From: Clostridia bacterium
GTDB lineage: Bacteria; Bacillota; Clostridia; Oscillospirales; CAG-272
DNA length: 45,312 bases
Assembly (NCBI GenBank): GCA_017456545.1
Contig: JAFTJE010000006.1
Span: 1-45,312, forward strand
Reading direction: 5' to 3'
Under the pieces are notes generated by a model. The model saw only the letters and a list, made by a program, of their open reading frames with translations, was not told the DNA's origin and made no database searches. Both the position numbers and the translations under genes were made by a program. Position 1 is the first letter of the stretch. Each line of letters starts with the position of its first letter. Of the stretch, positions 1-8,758 are shown piece after piece.

Positions 1-39
1 GATTCATCCTGCCCTCGGTCAGGTCTCGGTTGGATTCAT

Positions 40-100
40 CGACGACTGCCACACCTTACCTCTCCCTTTTTCACCCACCGGGTGCGGTCGAGGACGGTTC
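40..100 (-). repeat. dispersed repeat, inverted copy of one beside ssrA
   Basis: Read on the minus strand, these 61 bases match 45034-45094 with about three differences. Weaker, patchy similarity continues towards base 1, for example a shared CCTGACCGAG. No gene lies in bases 1-135. The copy touches a GCAGAATTC-type repeat at 101-131. Confidence 0.85.
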
Positions 101-131
101 ATTCTGCACTCTGAATTCTGCATTCTGCATT
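101..131. repeat. GCAGAATTC-family intergenic repeat
   Basis: The segment is built from ATTCTGCACTCTG and ATTCTGCATT words, the same words that form the right arm of the element at 18199-18518. It lies between the dispersed repeat and the end of spoVAE. It could act in transcription stop or be an old mobile-element scar; the sequence does not decide. Confidence 0.7.
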
Positions 132-135
132 TAAT

Positions 136-504
136 TCACCTCTTCGGCTTGCCGGAAAAAATAAGTGAAGCAATAAAGCCGAATATAATAGCAGCTGCAA
201 TTCCCGCAGAGGTGGCAGAAAGACCTCCTGTGAGAGCTCCTAAAAGCCCCTTTTCATCAACTGCCTTACGCACGCCCTTGGCGATAGAATAGCCAAAGCC
301 TGTAAGGGGAGTGGTGGCTCCTCCCCCTGCAAAATCCACAAGGGGCTGATATATGCCGATTCCCGTAAGGAGCACGCCTGCACATACATATATTACAAGT
401 ATTCTCGCAGGGGTAAGCTTTGTTTTATCTATGAGTATTTGTGCAATTACACATATTATACCGCCTACTAAAAAGGCATAAACATATGAAAGAAAAGTAT
501 CCAT
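136..504 (-). CDS. spoVAE: Stage V sporulation protein AE (SpoVAEb type)
   Basis: This is a 122-residue inner-membrane protein of the SpoVA channel, which takes calcium-dipicolinate into the forespore and releases it at germination. The sequence shows three to four hydrophobic stretches and a conserved GGGATTPLTGFGYSIAKG segment near residue 60, typical of SpoVAE and SpoVAC. The start has GGAGGTG at good spacing, inside the end of spoVAD, and only one base separates the genes. It is the last gene of a spoVAC-spoVAD-spoVAE operon; spoVAA and spoVAB are absent, as in many clostridia. SpoVAE and SpoVAC are homologous, and gene order plus length make this the E member. Confidence 0.93.
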   Translation of the reverse strand: MDTFLSYVYAFLVGGIICVIAQILIDKTKLTPARILVIYVCAGVLLTGIGIYQPLVDFAGGGATTPLTGFGYSIAKGVRKAVDEKGLLGALTGGLSATSAGIAAAIIFGFIASLIFSGKPKR

Positions 505-505
505 A

Positions 506-1504
506 TTACACCTCCGTTTTCAGACGCACAAGATGAGAGATGGCAGGAATGGAATTTCCCTGACATACAGTAAGGGAATTCATAAGTGCACCTGTGCCTA
601 TGAATAAAACATCCCGTAGCTCGCACGCCTCCAGCTTTTTTAATATATGGGCAGATATAACCGACGCACTGCATCCACATCCGGAGCCTCCTGCGTGCTT
701 GTCCTGTGCCTCTATATCGTATATAAGAAGTCCACAGTCCGTGTGGTTTTTCCTTATATCTATCCCCTCGGAGAGGAGAAGCTCCTTTAATATTTCACTA
801 CCCTCATATCCCAGGTCTCCCGTTATTATCATATCAAAATCCTCGGGGGAGTGGTCCGTTTCCCGAAAGTATGTCTTTATTGTTTCCACACAGGAGGGAG
901 CCATTGCCGCCCCCATATTGTTAACATCCTTTATACCCATATCCTTAATTTTTCCGAATACTGCCTCAGGTATAGACACCCTTCCTTTATTTCCCAATAT
1001 AAAGGCACCTGCACCGGTTACTGTCCATTGGGCTGTTGGGGGTCTTTGCCCTCCGTATTCAAGGGGAAAACGGAATTGCCTTTCGCTGGAGCAGAAATGG
1101 GAGGATGTTACCGTGCCCACCCGTTCCGCAATGCCCCCGGAGATAAGACAGGACCCGAGAGCAAGACCTAAGGCACAGGTGGAGCAGGCACCGTAGAGCC
1201 CCACATAGGGTATATCGTAATCCGAAAGACCGAAGCTGGAGCCAACGCACTGATTAAGCAAATCTCCCGCAAGTAAAATATCCAGCCCCGTGTCTTTAAT
1301 TCCTGCATTCTGCATAGCACCGAAGAGAGCTATCCTTTGCATTTCGCTTTCTGACTTTTCCCAGGTGTTCTTGCCGAATTTATTGTCCTCGCTATAATAA
1401 TTGAAGAGCCTGCCGAGAGGCCCCTTTTTTTCTTCGCTTCCCACACAGGAGTAGGTAGACATTATTTTGGGTTCCTGTAAGAATTTTATAACACCGTTAT
1501 TCAT
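506..1504 (-). CDS. spoVAD: Stage V sporulation protein AD (SpoVAD)
   Basis: This 332-residue protein has a thiolase-like fold and in the known family binds dipicolinic acid, delivering it to the SpoVAC/SpoVAE membrane parts. The family signature includes a central YGACSTCALGLALG stretch near residue 104, aligned with the thiolase cysteine region, and the SSHFCSSERQFRFPLEYG segment. A glycine-rich GGSGCGCSASV stretch follows near residue 272. It has no signal peptide. It is the middle gene of the operon, 15 bases after spoVAC and one base before spoVAE. The length is normal for the family (about 330-340). Forespore sigma-G control is expected from family knowledge, but I found no convincing site. 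Confidence 0.95.
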   Translation of the reverse strand: MNNGVIKFLQEPKIMSTYSCVGSEEKKGPLGRLFNYYSEDNKFGKNTWEKSESEMQRIALFGAMQNAGIKDTGLDILLAGDLLNQCVGSSFGLSDYDIPYVGLYGACSTCALGLALGSCLISGGIAERVGTVTSSHFCSSERQFRFPLEYGGQRPPTAQWTVTGAGAFILGNKGRVSIPEAVFGKIKDMGIKDVNNMGAAMAPSCVETIKTYFRETDHSPEDFDMIITGDLGYEGSEILKELLLSEGIDIRKNHTDCGLLIYDIEAQDKHAGGSGCGCSASVISAHILKKLEACELRDVLFIGTGALMNSLTVCQGNSIPAISHLVRLKTEV

Positions 1505-1519
1505 TTTTTACACCCTTTT

Positions 1520-1960
1520 TTACGCAAATAGGCTTGAGATGTAATATATTACACCGTATATTGCACCCGATAGCATACCGAAAACTATAACAGGTCCTGC
1601 GATTATAAACATCTTTGCACCTACGCCCAGCACATATCCCTCACTTTTGTTATCAATGGCAGCTGAGGAAACTGCGTTTGCAAAGCCTGTTATGGGCACT
1701 ATGGTCCCTGCACCTGCCTTTGATGCTATTTTATCGTAAATTCCCAAGCCTGTTAAAAGCACAGAAAGAAAAATCAGAGTTGTGCATACAAGGGAGGATG
1801 CAATTTCCTCATCTCCCGTAAGGTAGGTGTAGAGCTGTCGAAGACTGTGACCGAGAGTGCAAATAGTCCCTCCTATAATAAATGCAAAAATACAATCTCT
1901 CACAATAGGTGATTTTTTTGCTTTCTTTTTTACATAATTGGAATAGCTGCTTTTATCCAT
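1520..1960 (-). CDS. spoVAC: Stage V sporulation protein AC (SpoVAC)
   Basis: This 146-residue integral membrane protein starts with a charged cytoplasmic head of about 20 residues and continues with four hydrophobic stretches. The GAGTIVPITGFANAV segment near residue 83 is the SpoVAC/SpoVAE signature. In Bacillus SpoVAC acts as a mechanosensitive-like channel for dipicolinate. It is first in the operon, with a strong GGAGG just upstream (1965-1969 on the minus strand). The promoter should lie between 1970 and about 2030, a stretch that also carries the divergent sigma-A promoter of the next gene. Confidence 0.94.
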   Translation of the reverse strand: MDKSSYSNYVKKKAKKSPIVRDCIFAFIIGGTICTLGHSLRQLYTYLTGDEEIASSLVCTTLIFLSVLLTGLGIYDKIASKAGAGTIVPITGFANAVSSAAIDNKSEGYVLGVGAKMFIIAGPVIVFGMLSGAIYGVIYYISSLFA

Positions 1961-2025
1961 ATATCCTCCGTAACCGGTTGTTTGTTAAAAGTGTGTGTAT
2001 TTTTCAAAAAAATATGCAAAACAGT

Positions 2026-2054
2026 TTGACAAACAACTTAAAATATAGTATTAT
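2026..2054 (+). promoter_or_regulatory. sigma-A promoter, TTGACA-17-TATTAT
   Basis: The -35 box TTGACA is at 2026-2031 and the -10 box TATTAT at 2049-2054, with a 17-base gap. Transcription would begin near 2061, a short leader ahead of the coiled-coil gene. It points away from the spoVA operon. Confidence 0.88.
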
Positions 2055-2089
2055 ATATGTACGAAAGAAAAATATTCGGAGGACTAACC

Positions 2090-2452
2090 ATGGCTGAGAT
2101 AATTTCTAAGGTTTCCGGGAAAATAAAAAGTGCTGCCAATGTTACGGTTAAGAAGACTAAATCTGCGGCTGCAATTGCTAAGTATACTGTTCAACTCAAG
2201 ACTCTTAGCTCCGAGCTTTCCAAATGCTATAAAAAGCTTGGCAGAGCTTTATATGAGCAGATAAGGTACGATAAGGAAATGGATGAGGCAATAGCCTTGC
2301 GTGTTTCTGAGGCTGATGACCTTTGTGCTGAGATAGAGAGAGTTAAGGCAGAGATAGAAAAAGAAAAGGCTGAGCTTTCAAGGAAAAAGGATGATACCAT
2401 AGAGGGTGAATTCCAGGTTGTCGAAACAGAGGACGGCGTTCTTCCGGAATAA
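2090..2452 (+). CDS. Small coiled-coil cytoplasmic protein, function unknown
   Basis: The product has 120 residues if it starts at the ATG at 2090, which I chose because CGGAGGA (2077-2083) lies seven bases upstream; an earlier in-frame ATG at 2057 overlaps the promoter. The first 35 residues are basic and rich in Lys, Ala and Ser. Residues about 40-105 form a long heptad-rich helix with many Glu and Lys, and the tail is acidic. No signal peptide or membrane segment is seen. It lies 27 bases upstream of the MscS channel gene and probably shares its transcript. I do not recognise a named family. Confidence 0.8.
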   Translation: MAEIISKVSGKIKSAANVTVKKTKSAAAIAKYTVQLKTLSSELSKCYKKLGRALYEQIRYDKEMDEAIALRVSEADDLCAEIERVKAEIEKEKAELSRKKDDTIEGEFQVVETEDGVLPE

Positions 2453-2479
2453 TCTTAAATAGAATCAAGGAGAAAACAA

Positions 2480-3298
2480 ATGGAAAAATTTTTTAATGAT
2501 CTTGTAGCGTTTTTGACCTCACCGTCAACGCTTATGTCAGTGCTGAGATTTTTATTGGCTGTACTGATAATCTTTATCGGTTGTAAGCTTGTTAAGCGAA
2601 TTTCAAAGAAAATTGTAAATTCGAGAGCCTTTTCCCGTTTCAGTAAGACAGTTCGTACCTTTCTCGGACACATTATAGCTGTCTGCCTATATATAGGAGT
2701 AATTCTTTTGGGTGCAATTATTCTTGGACTTGAACTTTCAGGACTGTCCGCAGTCATAGCTTCTGCGGGTATTACAATCGGTCTTGCCCTTCAGGGAAGC
2801 CTTGCAAACATTGCCGGCGGAGTTATGATCGCAGGTATTAAGCCCTTTGAAATCGGACATTTCATTGAGGCTGATGGAGTAAGCGGCACGGTTACAGATA
2901 TCGGTATTTTTTACACAACTATTAAAACCGGTGATAACAAGAAAATAGTTATTCCCAACGGTTCACTTTCCAATACAACCATTACAAATTATTCAGCTAA
3001 TGAGACGAGGAGACTTGATCTTGATTTCACCGTTTCCTATGAGTCGGATATCACTCTTGTAAAAAAGGTTCTTTATTCCTGTGCTAAGGTTGATGAGAGA
3101 ATCCTTGCTGATCCCGCCCCCGTTGTATATGTAACTGCTCACGGCGACAGTGCTATTTGTGTACAGCTCAGAGTGTGGGTAAGAAACTCCGATTATTGGA
3201 ATGTAAAGTTCGATATGTTAGAGCAGGTTAAGGTTAATTTCGACCAGTTCGGAATCTCTATTCCTTATCCCCAGCTTGATGTTCATATGACAAAATAA
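2480..3298 (+). CDS. Small-conductance mechanosensitive channel (MscS family)
   Basis: This 272-residue membrane protein would open under membrane tension and release solutes during osmotic down-shock. Three hydrophobic helices are visible (about 17-38, 61-82 and 88-112). The third carries the Gly/Ala pattern of the MscS pore (IGLALQGSLANIAGG). The beta domain follows, with the family motif VIPNGSLSNTTITNYS near residue 155, and then the alpha/beta cage. Length fits the short MscS class. The ribosome binding site is AAGGAG. Two back-to-back hairpins follow the stop. It is probably co-transcribed with the coiled-coil gene. Confidence 0.93.
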   Translation: MEKFFNDLVAFLTSPSTLMSVLRFLLAVLIIFIGCKLVKRISKKIVNSRAFSRFSKTVRTFLGHIIAVCLYIGVILLGAIILGLELSGLSAVIASAGITIGLALQGSLANIAGGVMIAGIKPFEIGHFIEADGVSGTVTDIGIFYTTIKTGDNKKIVIPNGSLSNTTITNYSANETRRLDLDFTVSYESDITLVKKVLYSCAKVDERILADPAPVVYVTAHGDSAICVQLRVWVRNSDYWNVKFDMLEQVKVNFDQFGISIPYPQLDVHMTK

Positions 3299-3310
3299 GA
3301 AGCTAATATA

Positions 3311-3346
3311 AAACAGCTCCCGAGCAGGGAGCTGTTTGTGTTTGTC
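3311..3346 (+). terminator. Intrinsic terminator of the mscS transcript
   Basis: AAACAGCTCCC (3311-3321) pairs perfectly with GGGAGCTGTTT (3327-3337) around a five-base loop, followed by a T-rich tail. Confidence 0.85.
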
Positions 3347-3351
3347 TTAAA

Positions 3352-3382
3352 CATAAAAAGCCAACTCGCAGAGTTGGCTTTT
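3352..3382 (-). terminator. Terminator facing the lipoprotein gene
   Basis: AAAAGCCAACTC (3356-3367) pairs with GAGTTGGCTTTT (3371-3382) around a three-base loop. It sits just after the stop of the minus-strand lipoprotein gene and has T residues on both strands, so it may work in both directions. Confidence 0.8.
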
Positions 3383-3390
3383 ATATTGGC

Positions 3391-4152
3391 TTATGAATTT
3401 ACTGTACGGTAATTTTTGTAGCCATCCATAGGCTCAATTTCAACATCCTCGCCGGGATCGTTAAATGTGATCTCTGTAACTACATCAGCCTCAACATCCT
3501 CACCGTATACGGAAAGAGTCATTGTGTACTCCAAATTGTAGTATGCGACATAGCCGTCATCATTTATAGCGATTGTAACAACAGCGTCGGAAAGGTTAAG
3601 GTCCTCAACGGAGCTTGCATAATCGTCGCCCATTGATTCAACATTTTCATTGTAGATTTCCATAAATGTTTCGGAATCGATTTCAACTGTAAATACCTTG
3701 TTACCGTCATCATCCTCGTCAACCTCTACATTTTCAAGGACTTCCTTGGGAAGAGGCTTCAAAACATTTTCAACATTTGCACTGTAGTTGTACTCACTGT
3801 TCTTATCAAAGGGAGTCTTTATGCCCTGACCCTCGGACAAAACATAAATATACTCGTAATCGGAGTAGATTTCCATCTCCATTTTTTCGCCAATGATGTT
3901 CATCTCATAGAAAGCATACATTTCGTCATCGCTTGCCTTGATATCAACAGTAACAGGCATTGAGTAGGACTGACCGTTCATCTTCATGGTTATTGCCATA
4001 ACCATAGTTGCATCAAATGCTTCAAGGTCGTTAACCTTTTCGATAGCATCCTCAATCTCACTCTCGGGATCTGATGTTAAATTACAAGATGTAAGTACAA
4101 AGGATGCACAAAGCATAAGTACAACAAGAATCATTGAAATAATTTTTTTCAT
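3391..4152 (-). CDS. Lipoprotein, DUF6612/LolA-like fold
   Basis: The 253-residue product has a lipoprotein signal: MKK, a hydrophobic stretch and lipobox LTSC with Cys23 as the lipid anchor. The mature part is very acidic. It starts with a helix ending in VNDLEAFDATM and continues with alternating strands (ITMKMNGQSYSMPVTVDI and similar). This is the pattern of small LolA/LprG-like lipoproteins of clostridia, often annotated DUF6612. It is probably anchored outside the membrane; its ligand is unknown. It is a single-gene unit with its own promoter and terminator. Confidence 0.78.
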   Translation of the reverse strand: MKKIISMILVVLMLCASFVLTSCNLTSDPESEIEDAIEKVNDLEAFDATMVMAITMKMNGQSYSMPVTVDIKASDDEMYAFYEMNIIGEKMEMEIYSDYEYIYVLSEGQGIKTPFDKNSEYNYSANVENVLKPLPKEVLENVEVDEDDDGNKVFTVEIDSETFMEIYNENVESMGDDYASSVEDLNLSDAVVTIAINDDGYVAYYNLEYTMTLSVYGEDVEADVVTEITFNDPGEDVEIEPMDGYKNYRTVNS

Positions 4153-4205
4153 TTTCTTTTCTCCTTATGAAAATTTATTTTGTAATAAAAGGATATTACA
4201 TTTTG

Positions 4206-4234
4206 ATTATACCACACTGAGTTGGTATTGTCAA
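4206..4234 (-). promoter_or_regulatory. sigma-A promoter, TTGACA-17-TATAAT
   Basis: On the minus strand a perfect -35 TTGACA (4229-4234) and a perfect -10 TATAAT (4206-4211) stand 17 bases apart. They drive the DUF6612-like lipoprotein. Confidence 0.9.
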
Positions 4235-4276
4235 TAAATAATCATAAATCGGTGTTATTTCCGATTAATACAGGTC

Positions 4277-6718
4277 TTAATCACACGGGGATTCGGGGAT
4301 GTCTTTACCCGATTCAGGGAGAAAGAGAAGTCTGCCTCCATCCACGGATATACAAACGGAATCCCCCTTTTTTATCTCCCCGGTAAGCAGCATATCGGAA
4401 AGGGGAGAGTCTATTTTGGAAATTACGGCTCTTCCCAAGGGACGGGCACCGTATACCTTGTCATAGGCCTCCTCGGTTATAAGTCTCGATACCCCTTCAC
4501 CGAAGGAAAGCTTGATTCCTGCCGAGAGAGCCCGTATTTCAGACTGCTCCAGCATTTCAATAACTATTCTTTCTGCGTGGGATATGTCAAGCTTATTAAA
4601 TATAATTATTTCATCAAGTCTGTTGAGAAGCTCGGGAGAAAAATAGGTCTTCAGGGTGTTTGTCATATCCCTTTTTATGGATTTTGCCGACTCTGTGTCG
4701 GATTTTTCGGAAAATCCAAGGTGCTTTTGCTGTGTCATAAGGGTTGCTCCCAGATTCGAGGTTAAAATAATTACACAGTTACGGAAATCCACACGGCGAG
4801 AACGGGAATCCGTAAGGGTGCCGTCATCCAGTATTTGCAGAAGTAAGCCATAAATATCCCTGTGTGCCTTTTCTATTTCATCAAAGAGTATTACGGAGTA
4901 GGGATTTTTTCTTATCCTTTCTGTTAAGATACCTCCGTCATCATAGCCCACATACCCGGGCGGAGAGCCTATAAGACGGGATATGGTATGGCTTTCTGCA
5001 TATTCCGACATATCTAACCTTACAAGACATTCCTTCCCGTAATACAGCTCCCTTGACAGTGCCTTTGCAAGGGCAGTTTTGCCCACTCCCGTTGGACCTA
5101 AAAAGAGAAAAGAGCCTATGGGCCTTGTAGGGTCCTTAAGTCCCATTCTGCCTCTTTTTATGGCATTTACGGTAAGCGTAATAGCCTCATCCTGACCAAC
5201 TATACGGGTTTTGAGCCTGTCGGCTAAGGATAAAAGTCTTTCCCGTTCTCCCTCCAAAAGCCCTGTTACAGGTATTCCCGTCCATTGGGAAACCCCTTGG
5301 CGTATATCCTCCTCTGTAACGGTGGCAGGCGAGCTTCCACTGTAATATTTCGCTTTAGCTCGGTTAAGCTCTATCTTACAGGAAAGCTCCTTATCCCGTA
5401 TTTCCGATGCCAGCTCAAAGCTCTCGGATAGAATAGCCTCCTCTTTCTGCTTTTGGAGAGTGCGAATTTCATTTTCAAGCCTGTTTAAGGAAGCATCCTT
5501 TTCAACACTTCTTATTTTTCTTGCCGAGCATGCCTCATCAATCAGATCTATTGCCTTATCGGGGAGAAAACGGTCAGTTATATATCTTTTTGAAAGCTCC
5601 ACTGCACTTTTTATTGCACTCTCGGATATTTTTAAGCCGTGGAACGATTCGTATTTGTCCTTTAATCCGTTGATTATCTTTATTGTCTGTTCCGTTGAGG
5701 GCTCGTTTATCATAACAGGCTGGAATCTGCGTTCTAAGGCAGAGTCCTTTTCTATATGCTTTCTGTACTCGTCAAGGGTAGTGGCACCTATAATACGGAT
5801 AGACCCCCTGGCAAGGGCAGGCTTGATTATGTTTGCAGCGTCAACAGCTCCCTCTGCCGAGCCTGCACCTACAAGTATATGGACCTCATCTATAAAAAGC
5901 ACTATTCTTCGGTCTGCCTTTACCTCATTTATGACCTGCTTCAGCCTTTCCTCAAATTCACCTCGGTATTTTGCACCTGCTACCATTGCGGAAATATCAA
6001 GAGAAACTATTATCTTATCAAGGAGGCATTCCACCGTATCTCCGTTTGCGATTTTTATAGCAAGCCCCTCGGCAATGGCTGTTTTTCCAACTCCGGGCTC
6101 TCCTATAAGACAGGGGTTATTTTTTGTTCTTCTGGACAGTATCTGTGCCACTCGGGTAAGCTCTGTGTCCCTTTCGTATACGGGGTCCAGCCGTCCACTC
6201 ACGGCAAGAGCAGTAAGATTAACTCCGTATTGGGAAAGAGCAGGGGCACCCGTAATACCTCCGTTTTTGGAAAAATTAGAATCATTACCCATTTCAAGAA
6301 ATGAGCAGATTTCATTTTTCATCCCCTGTATATTCAAGCCGAGAGATACAAGAATCTTTGCTCCCACACAGTCCGAATTATCGCAGATTGCGTATAAAAT
6401 GTGCTCCGTTCCAATAAAGCTGCCACTGAATTTTGACACAAAAACCGATGCCGTTTCCAAAATTTTCTTACATTTCGGTGTGAAAGAGCAGTATATAAGG
6501 GGGGATTCCGTTCCCTTACCCGATATTCTTATTATGCTGTCGCTTAAGTCAGTGTAAAGTATTTTTTTATCATCAAGAAGCTTTGATGCTACGCACTCCG
6601 TACACATAATTCCAAGCAGTAAATGCTCGGAGCCTATGTAGGTGTGCCCAAGCTTTTCGGCGTGAGAACGGGCACTTTCGATTGCGTCCCTTGCTTTTTT
6701 AGTGAAATTTTTTGTCAT
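4277..6718 (-). CDS. clpC: ATP-dependent Clp protease ATP-binding subunit ClpC
   Basis: This AAA+ unfoldase of 813 residues feeds proteins to ClpP. Two Clp-N repeats fill residues 3-140. The first ATPase domain has Walker A GEPGVGKT (206-213) and Walker B LFIDEVH (274-280). A UVR-like coiled segment lies at about 412-446, marking ClpC rather than ClpA or ClpB. The second ATPase domain has Walker A GPTGVGKT (541-548) and Walker B ILFDEIEKAH (610-619). The ClpP-docking loop tripeptide is LGF at 667-669. In Bacillus clpC sits behind ctsR-mcsA-mcsB; here it follows the cortex-lytic genes with a 74-base gap, and no CtsR operator is evident. The ribosome binding site is AAGGGG. Confidence 0.95.
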   Translation of the reverse strand: MTKNFTKKARDAIESARSHAEKLGHTYIGSEHLLLGIMCTECVASKLLDDKKILYTDLSDSIIRISGKGTESPLIYCSFTPKCKKILETASVFVSKFSGSFIGTEHILYAICDNSDCVGAKILVSLGLNIQGMKNEICSFLEMGNDSNFSKNGGITGAPALSQYGVNLTALAVSGRLDPVYERDTELTRVAQILSRRTKNNPCLIGEPGVGKTAIAEGLAIKIANGDTVECLLDKIIVSLDISAMVAGAKYRGEFEERLKQVINEVKADRRIVLFIDEVHILVGAGSAEGAVDAANIIKPALARGSIRIIGATTLDEYRKHIEKDSALERRFQPVMINEPSTEQTIKIINGLKDKYESFHGLKISESAIKSAVELSKRYITDRFLPDKAIDLIDEACSARKIRSVEKDASLNRLENEIRTLQKQKEEAILSESFELASEIRDKELSCKIELNRAKAKYYSGSSPATVTEEDIRQGVSQWTGIPVTGLLEGERERLLSLADRLKTRIVGQDEAITLTVNAIKRGRMGLKDPTRPIGSFLFLGPTGVGKTALAKALSRELYYGKECLVRLDMSEYAESHTISRLIGSPPGYVGYDDGGILTERIRKNPYSVILFDEIEKAHRDIYGLLLQILDDGTLTDSRSRRVDFRNCVIILTSNLGATLMTQQKHLGFSEKSDTESAKSIKRDMTNTLKTYFSPELLNRLDEIIIFNKLDISHAERIVIEMLEQSEIRALSAGIKLSFGEGVSRLITEEAYDKVYGARPLGRAVISKIDSPLSDMLLTGEIKKGDSVCISVDGGRLLFLPESGKDIPESPCD

Positions 6719-6792
6719 CCAATATTTCCCCTTCGGTTTTTGGACAAAGGTCCTTTAATAGAATAATTGTTGACATAAAATCTCTTGCATTT

Positions 6793-7323
6793 TCACCTGC
6801 TTGAAGAAATTAATACCTCATATTCGTCAAAAATACGGTTGAGGGTAGTTACATCCACATCGGGAGATGTGCCGAGGAGATTTCTCCTTTTGAATTTCAT
6901 TACGGCATTTTCCGTAGGCTTATCGTATATTCCCGTCATTTCTATATAACCGGAGGACTCGTCATTGACGGTTATTTCATTGAGCATATGCTGCAAAACA
7001 TAAACTATTGTATCTTGGGAATCGGGTAAAATAACATAGTCCGAATACATCGGAAAAATGTGCACGGCTCTCGGCACGCTTGCATCATAAAGTGCCGAGG
7101 AGTGTGAGGAATTGAGTATTTCCCAGGTCTCAATATCAACTCTTCCGGTGGGTGACAGTCCCATCTCCCTCTGGAATCTCATTATTGCGTGGCGTGTGGC
7201 GGGGTCGTATATTCCCGTAACCCCCTGGGATGCATCGTCATAGCTCAGGTATCTTATATCCCGCAGCATCCTCTGTATCTGTAAGATAAAGTTCTTTTCA
7301 TTGTTTATATCGTAAAAAGCCAT
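6793..7323 (-). CDS. Protein with two peptidoglycan-binding (PG_binding_1) domains
   Basis: The 176-residue product is made of two PG_binding_1 domains. The first (about 12-70) has GVTGIYDPATRHAIMRFQ and GLSPTGRVDIETWEIL. The second (about 99-170) has MTGIYDKPTENAVMKF. No catalytic domain or signal peptide is seen, so it may be made in the mother cell or spore as a cortex-binding partner. It is the third gene of a minus-strand operon, 27 bases after the SleC-like gene. Its exact role is an inference from its neighbours. Confidence 0.85.
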   Translation of the reverse strand: MAFYDINNEKNFILQIQRMLRDIRYLSYDDASQGVTGIYDPATRHAIMRFQREMGLSPTGRVDIETWEILNSSHSSALYDASVPRAVHIFPMYSDYVILPDSQDTIVYVLQHMLNEITVNDESSGYIEMTGIYDKPTENAVMKFKRRNLLGTSPDVDVTTLNRIFDEYEVLISSSR

Positions 7324-7350
7324 AAGGTACTCCTTGTATAATTTCGCCCG

Positions 7351-8745
7351 TTACTGAATGTCATATCCGGGGTACTGTCCCGGTGATGCCCTGTTGCCGT
7401 CATACAGAGAACGGTATTCGGATGTTATTGTGTTCCAAAGCAGGGAGGAAACTATACCGGATTGTGGGAGCCCCTTAATTCCTTGATATACTCTTACTGC
7501 ATTTTCCGTTGAGGGCCCGTATACTCCGTCCACAGTTATTTTCGGGATTTCCGTATATGTATTACTTATATAGTTAAGATAGGTCTGGAGTGCCTCTACA
7601 TATGCCCCACTGGACCCTGCACGGAGCACCGTTCCAGGATAAGGAAGAGTGGTGGAATCAAAAAATCCCTCGGGGAGTGTGTCTAATATACCCAAATATG
7701 CCCTGTAAAGAGCATCCCAGGTTGGAAAGCTTACGCTTCCCGTAGGGTCAAGACCGTAGGACCTTTGAAAGGCTCTTACGGCACTTGTGGTGTTGGGACC
7801 GTATATTCCGTCGGGAGCTATGACAGGTATCTCCTCATTAAAGTTACCCACGAAGGAAAGCAGATACTGTAGCTCAAAAACCTCGGACCCTGTGTCCCCC
7901 TCCGTAAGATTTATAAGAAATAGATTAGATATTTCGTCAAGGTTGATTCCCTCGGATTCAAGGTCATTCAGCCTTTTTACAGCGTTGTAAACTCTTTGTA
8001 TTGAGAACCAGGTGGCTTTCCCCACTATTCCATCGGGGCTCAGGTTAAATACCCTTTGGAATTCCCGTACTGCATTTTCCGTGGCACTGTCATAAACTCC
8101 GTCTATGGGATAAATTTTGGGGATGGCGGGATAATTCTTCGATATTCTGTTTAATCTTATCTGCACCTGCTGTACATCGTTTCCCACGGCTCCGGGTGCC
8201 AAGTCTCTTTCCGGCACGGGGATGTTTATATTTTCGACAGGGGCGTTTGTAACTATACTTATATCGTCTCCGTAATAATATTGCAGTATTTCGTAGGGGG
8301 TGTAGCCCTGCTCGGCAAGGTCAACGGTGCCCCATTGCTCCAGCCCCTGACACTGTATTTCCACTCCATCACAGTAGGCTGTAAAATAGGGCTCTACGGA
8401 GTTACCCTTGATTATATAGTCATTAAAAAGCTCATCCACAATTCTTGATACATTTTCAAAAATATCACGCCCGTATAGAAAGGACTGGTCAATGGCTATA
8501 GAGTTGGTAATATCAAAGTCGTACCCACGGGAACGGTAGTATTGAGTGTAATATCTGTTCAGTGCAAAGGATATCTGGGCATATATGTTGGCTCTCAGGG
8601 CATTTTCAGGCCAGGTGGGAAATATCTCGCTGGATGCCACATTTTTAATGTAATCGGCAAAGGGAACTGTAACATTTTCTGCGTTTGAATCGGGAGAGCC
8701 GAGATGTACTGTTATATATGCAGGTATTATAGGTGTGTTGGGCAT
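7351..8745 (-). CDS. SleC-like spore cortex-lytic protein: SpoIID-like domain plus three peptidoglycan-binding domains
   Basis: The 464-residue protein begins with a region (about 8-165) that I read as a SpoIID/LytB-type lytic transglycosylase domain. ASSEIFPTWPENALRA holds a glutamate (E40) where SpoIID keeps its catalytic one, and FTAYCDGVEI then QWGT match the later SpoIID core. Three PG_binding_1 domains follow (about 183-255, 279-350 and 375-447), each with an IDGVY/PDGIY-type strand and an AVR-x-(F/Y)Q helix. Clostridial SleC, which cuts spore cortex at germination, joins the same domain types but usually with one binding domain, so three is unusual. No signal peptide is seen. It lies 13 bases after the small Ig-like gene. 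The SpoIID assignment is by motif reading only. Confidence 0.8.
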   Translation of the reverse strand: MPNTPIIPAYITVHLGSPDSNAENVTVPFADYIKNVASSEIFPTWPENALRANIYAQISFALNRYYTQYYRSRGYDFDITNSIAIDQSFLYGRDIFENVSRIVDELFNDYIIKGNSVEPYFTAYCDGVEIQCQGLEQWGTVDLAEQGYTPYEILQYYYGDDISIVTNAPVENINIPVPERDLAPGAVGNDVQQVQIRLNRISKNYPAIPKIYPIDGVYDSATENAVREFQRVFNLSPDGIVGKATWFSIQRVYNAVKRLNDLESEGINLDEISNLFLINLTEGDTGSEVFELQYLLSFVGNFNEEIPVIAPDGIYGPNTTSAVRAFQRSYGLDPTGSVSFPTWDALYRAYLGILDTLPEGFFDSTTLPYPGTVLRAGSSGAYVEALQTYLNYISNTYTEIPKITVDGVYGPSTENAVRVYQGIKGLPQSGIVSSLLWNTITSEYRSLYDGNRASPGQYPGYDIQ

Positions 8746-8758
8746 TTTATCTCCTCCT

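Noticed and set aside
1981-2017. sigma-G promoter before spoVAC (GCATA and CACACTT on the minus strand)
   Set aside because: The -10 part misses two of the fixed positions of CATNNTA, so the match is too weak to list.
6719-6792. GGACAAAGGTCC before clpC as a CtsR operator
   Set aside because: CtsR needs two direct GGTCAAA heptads; here there is a single imperfect palindrome.
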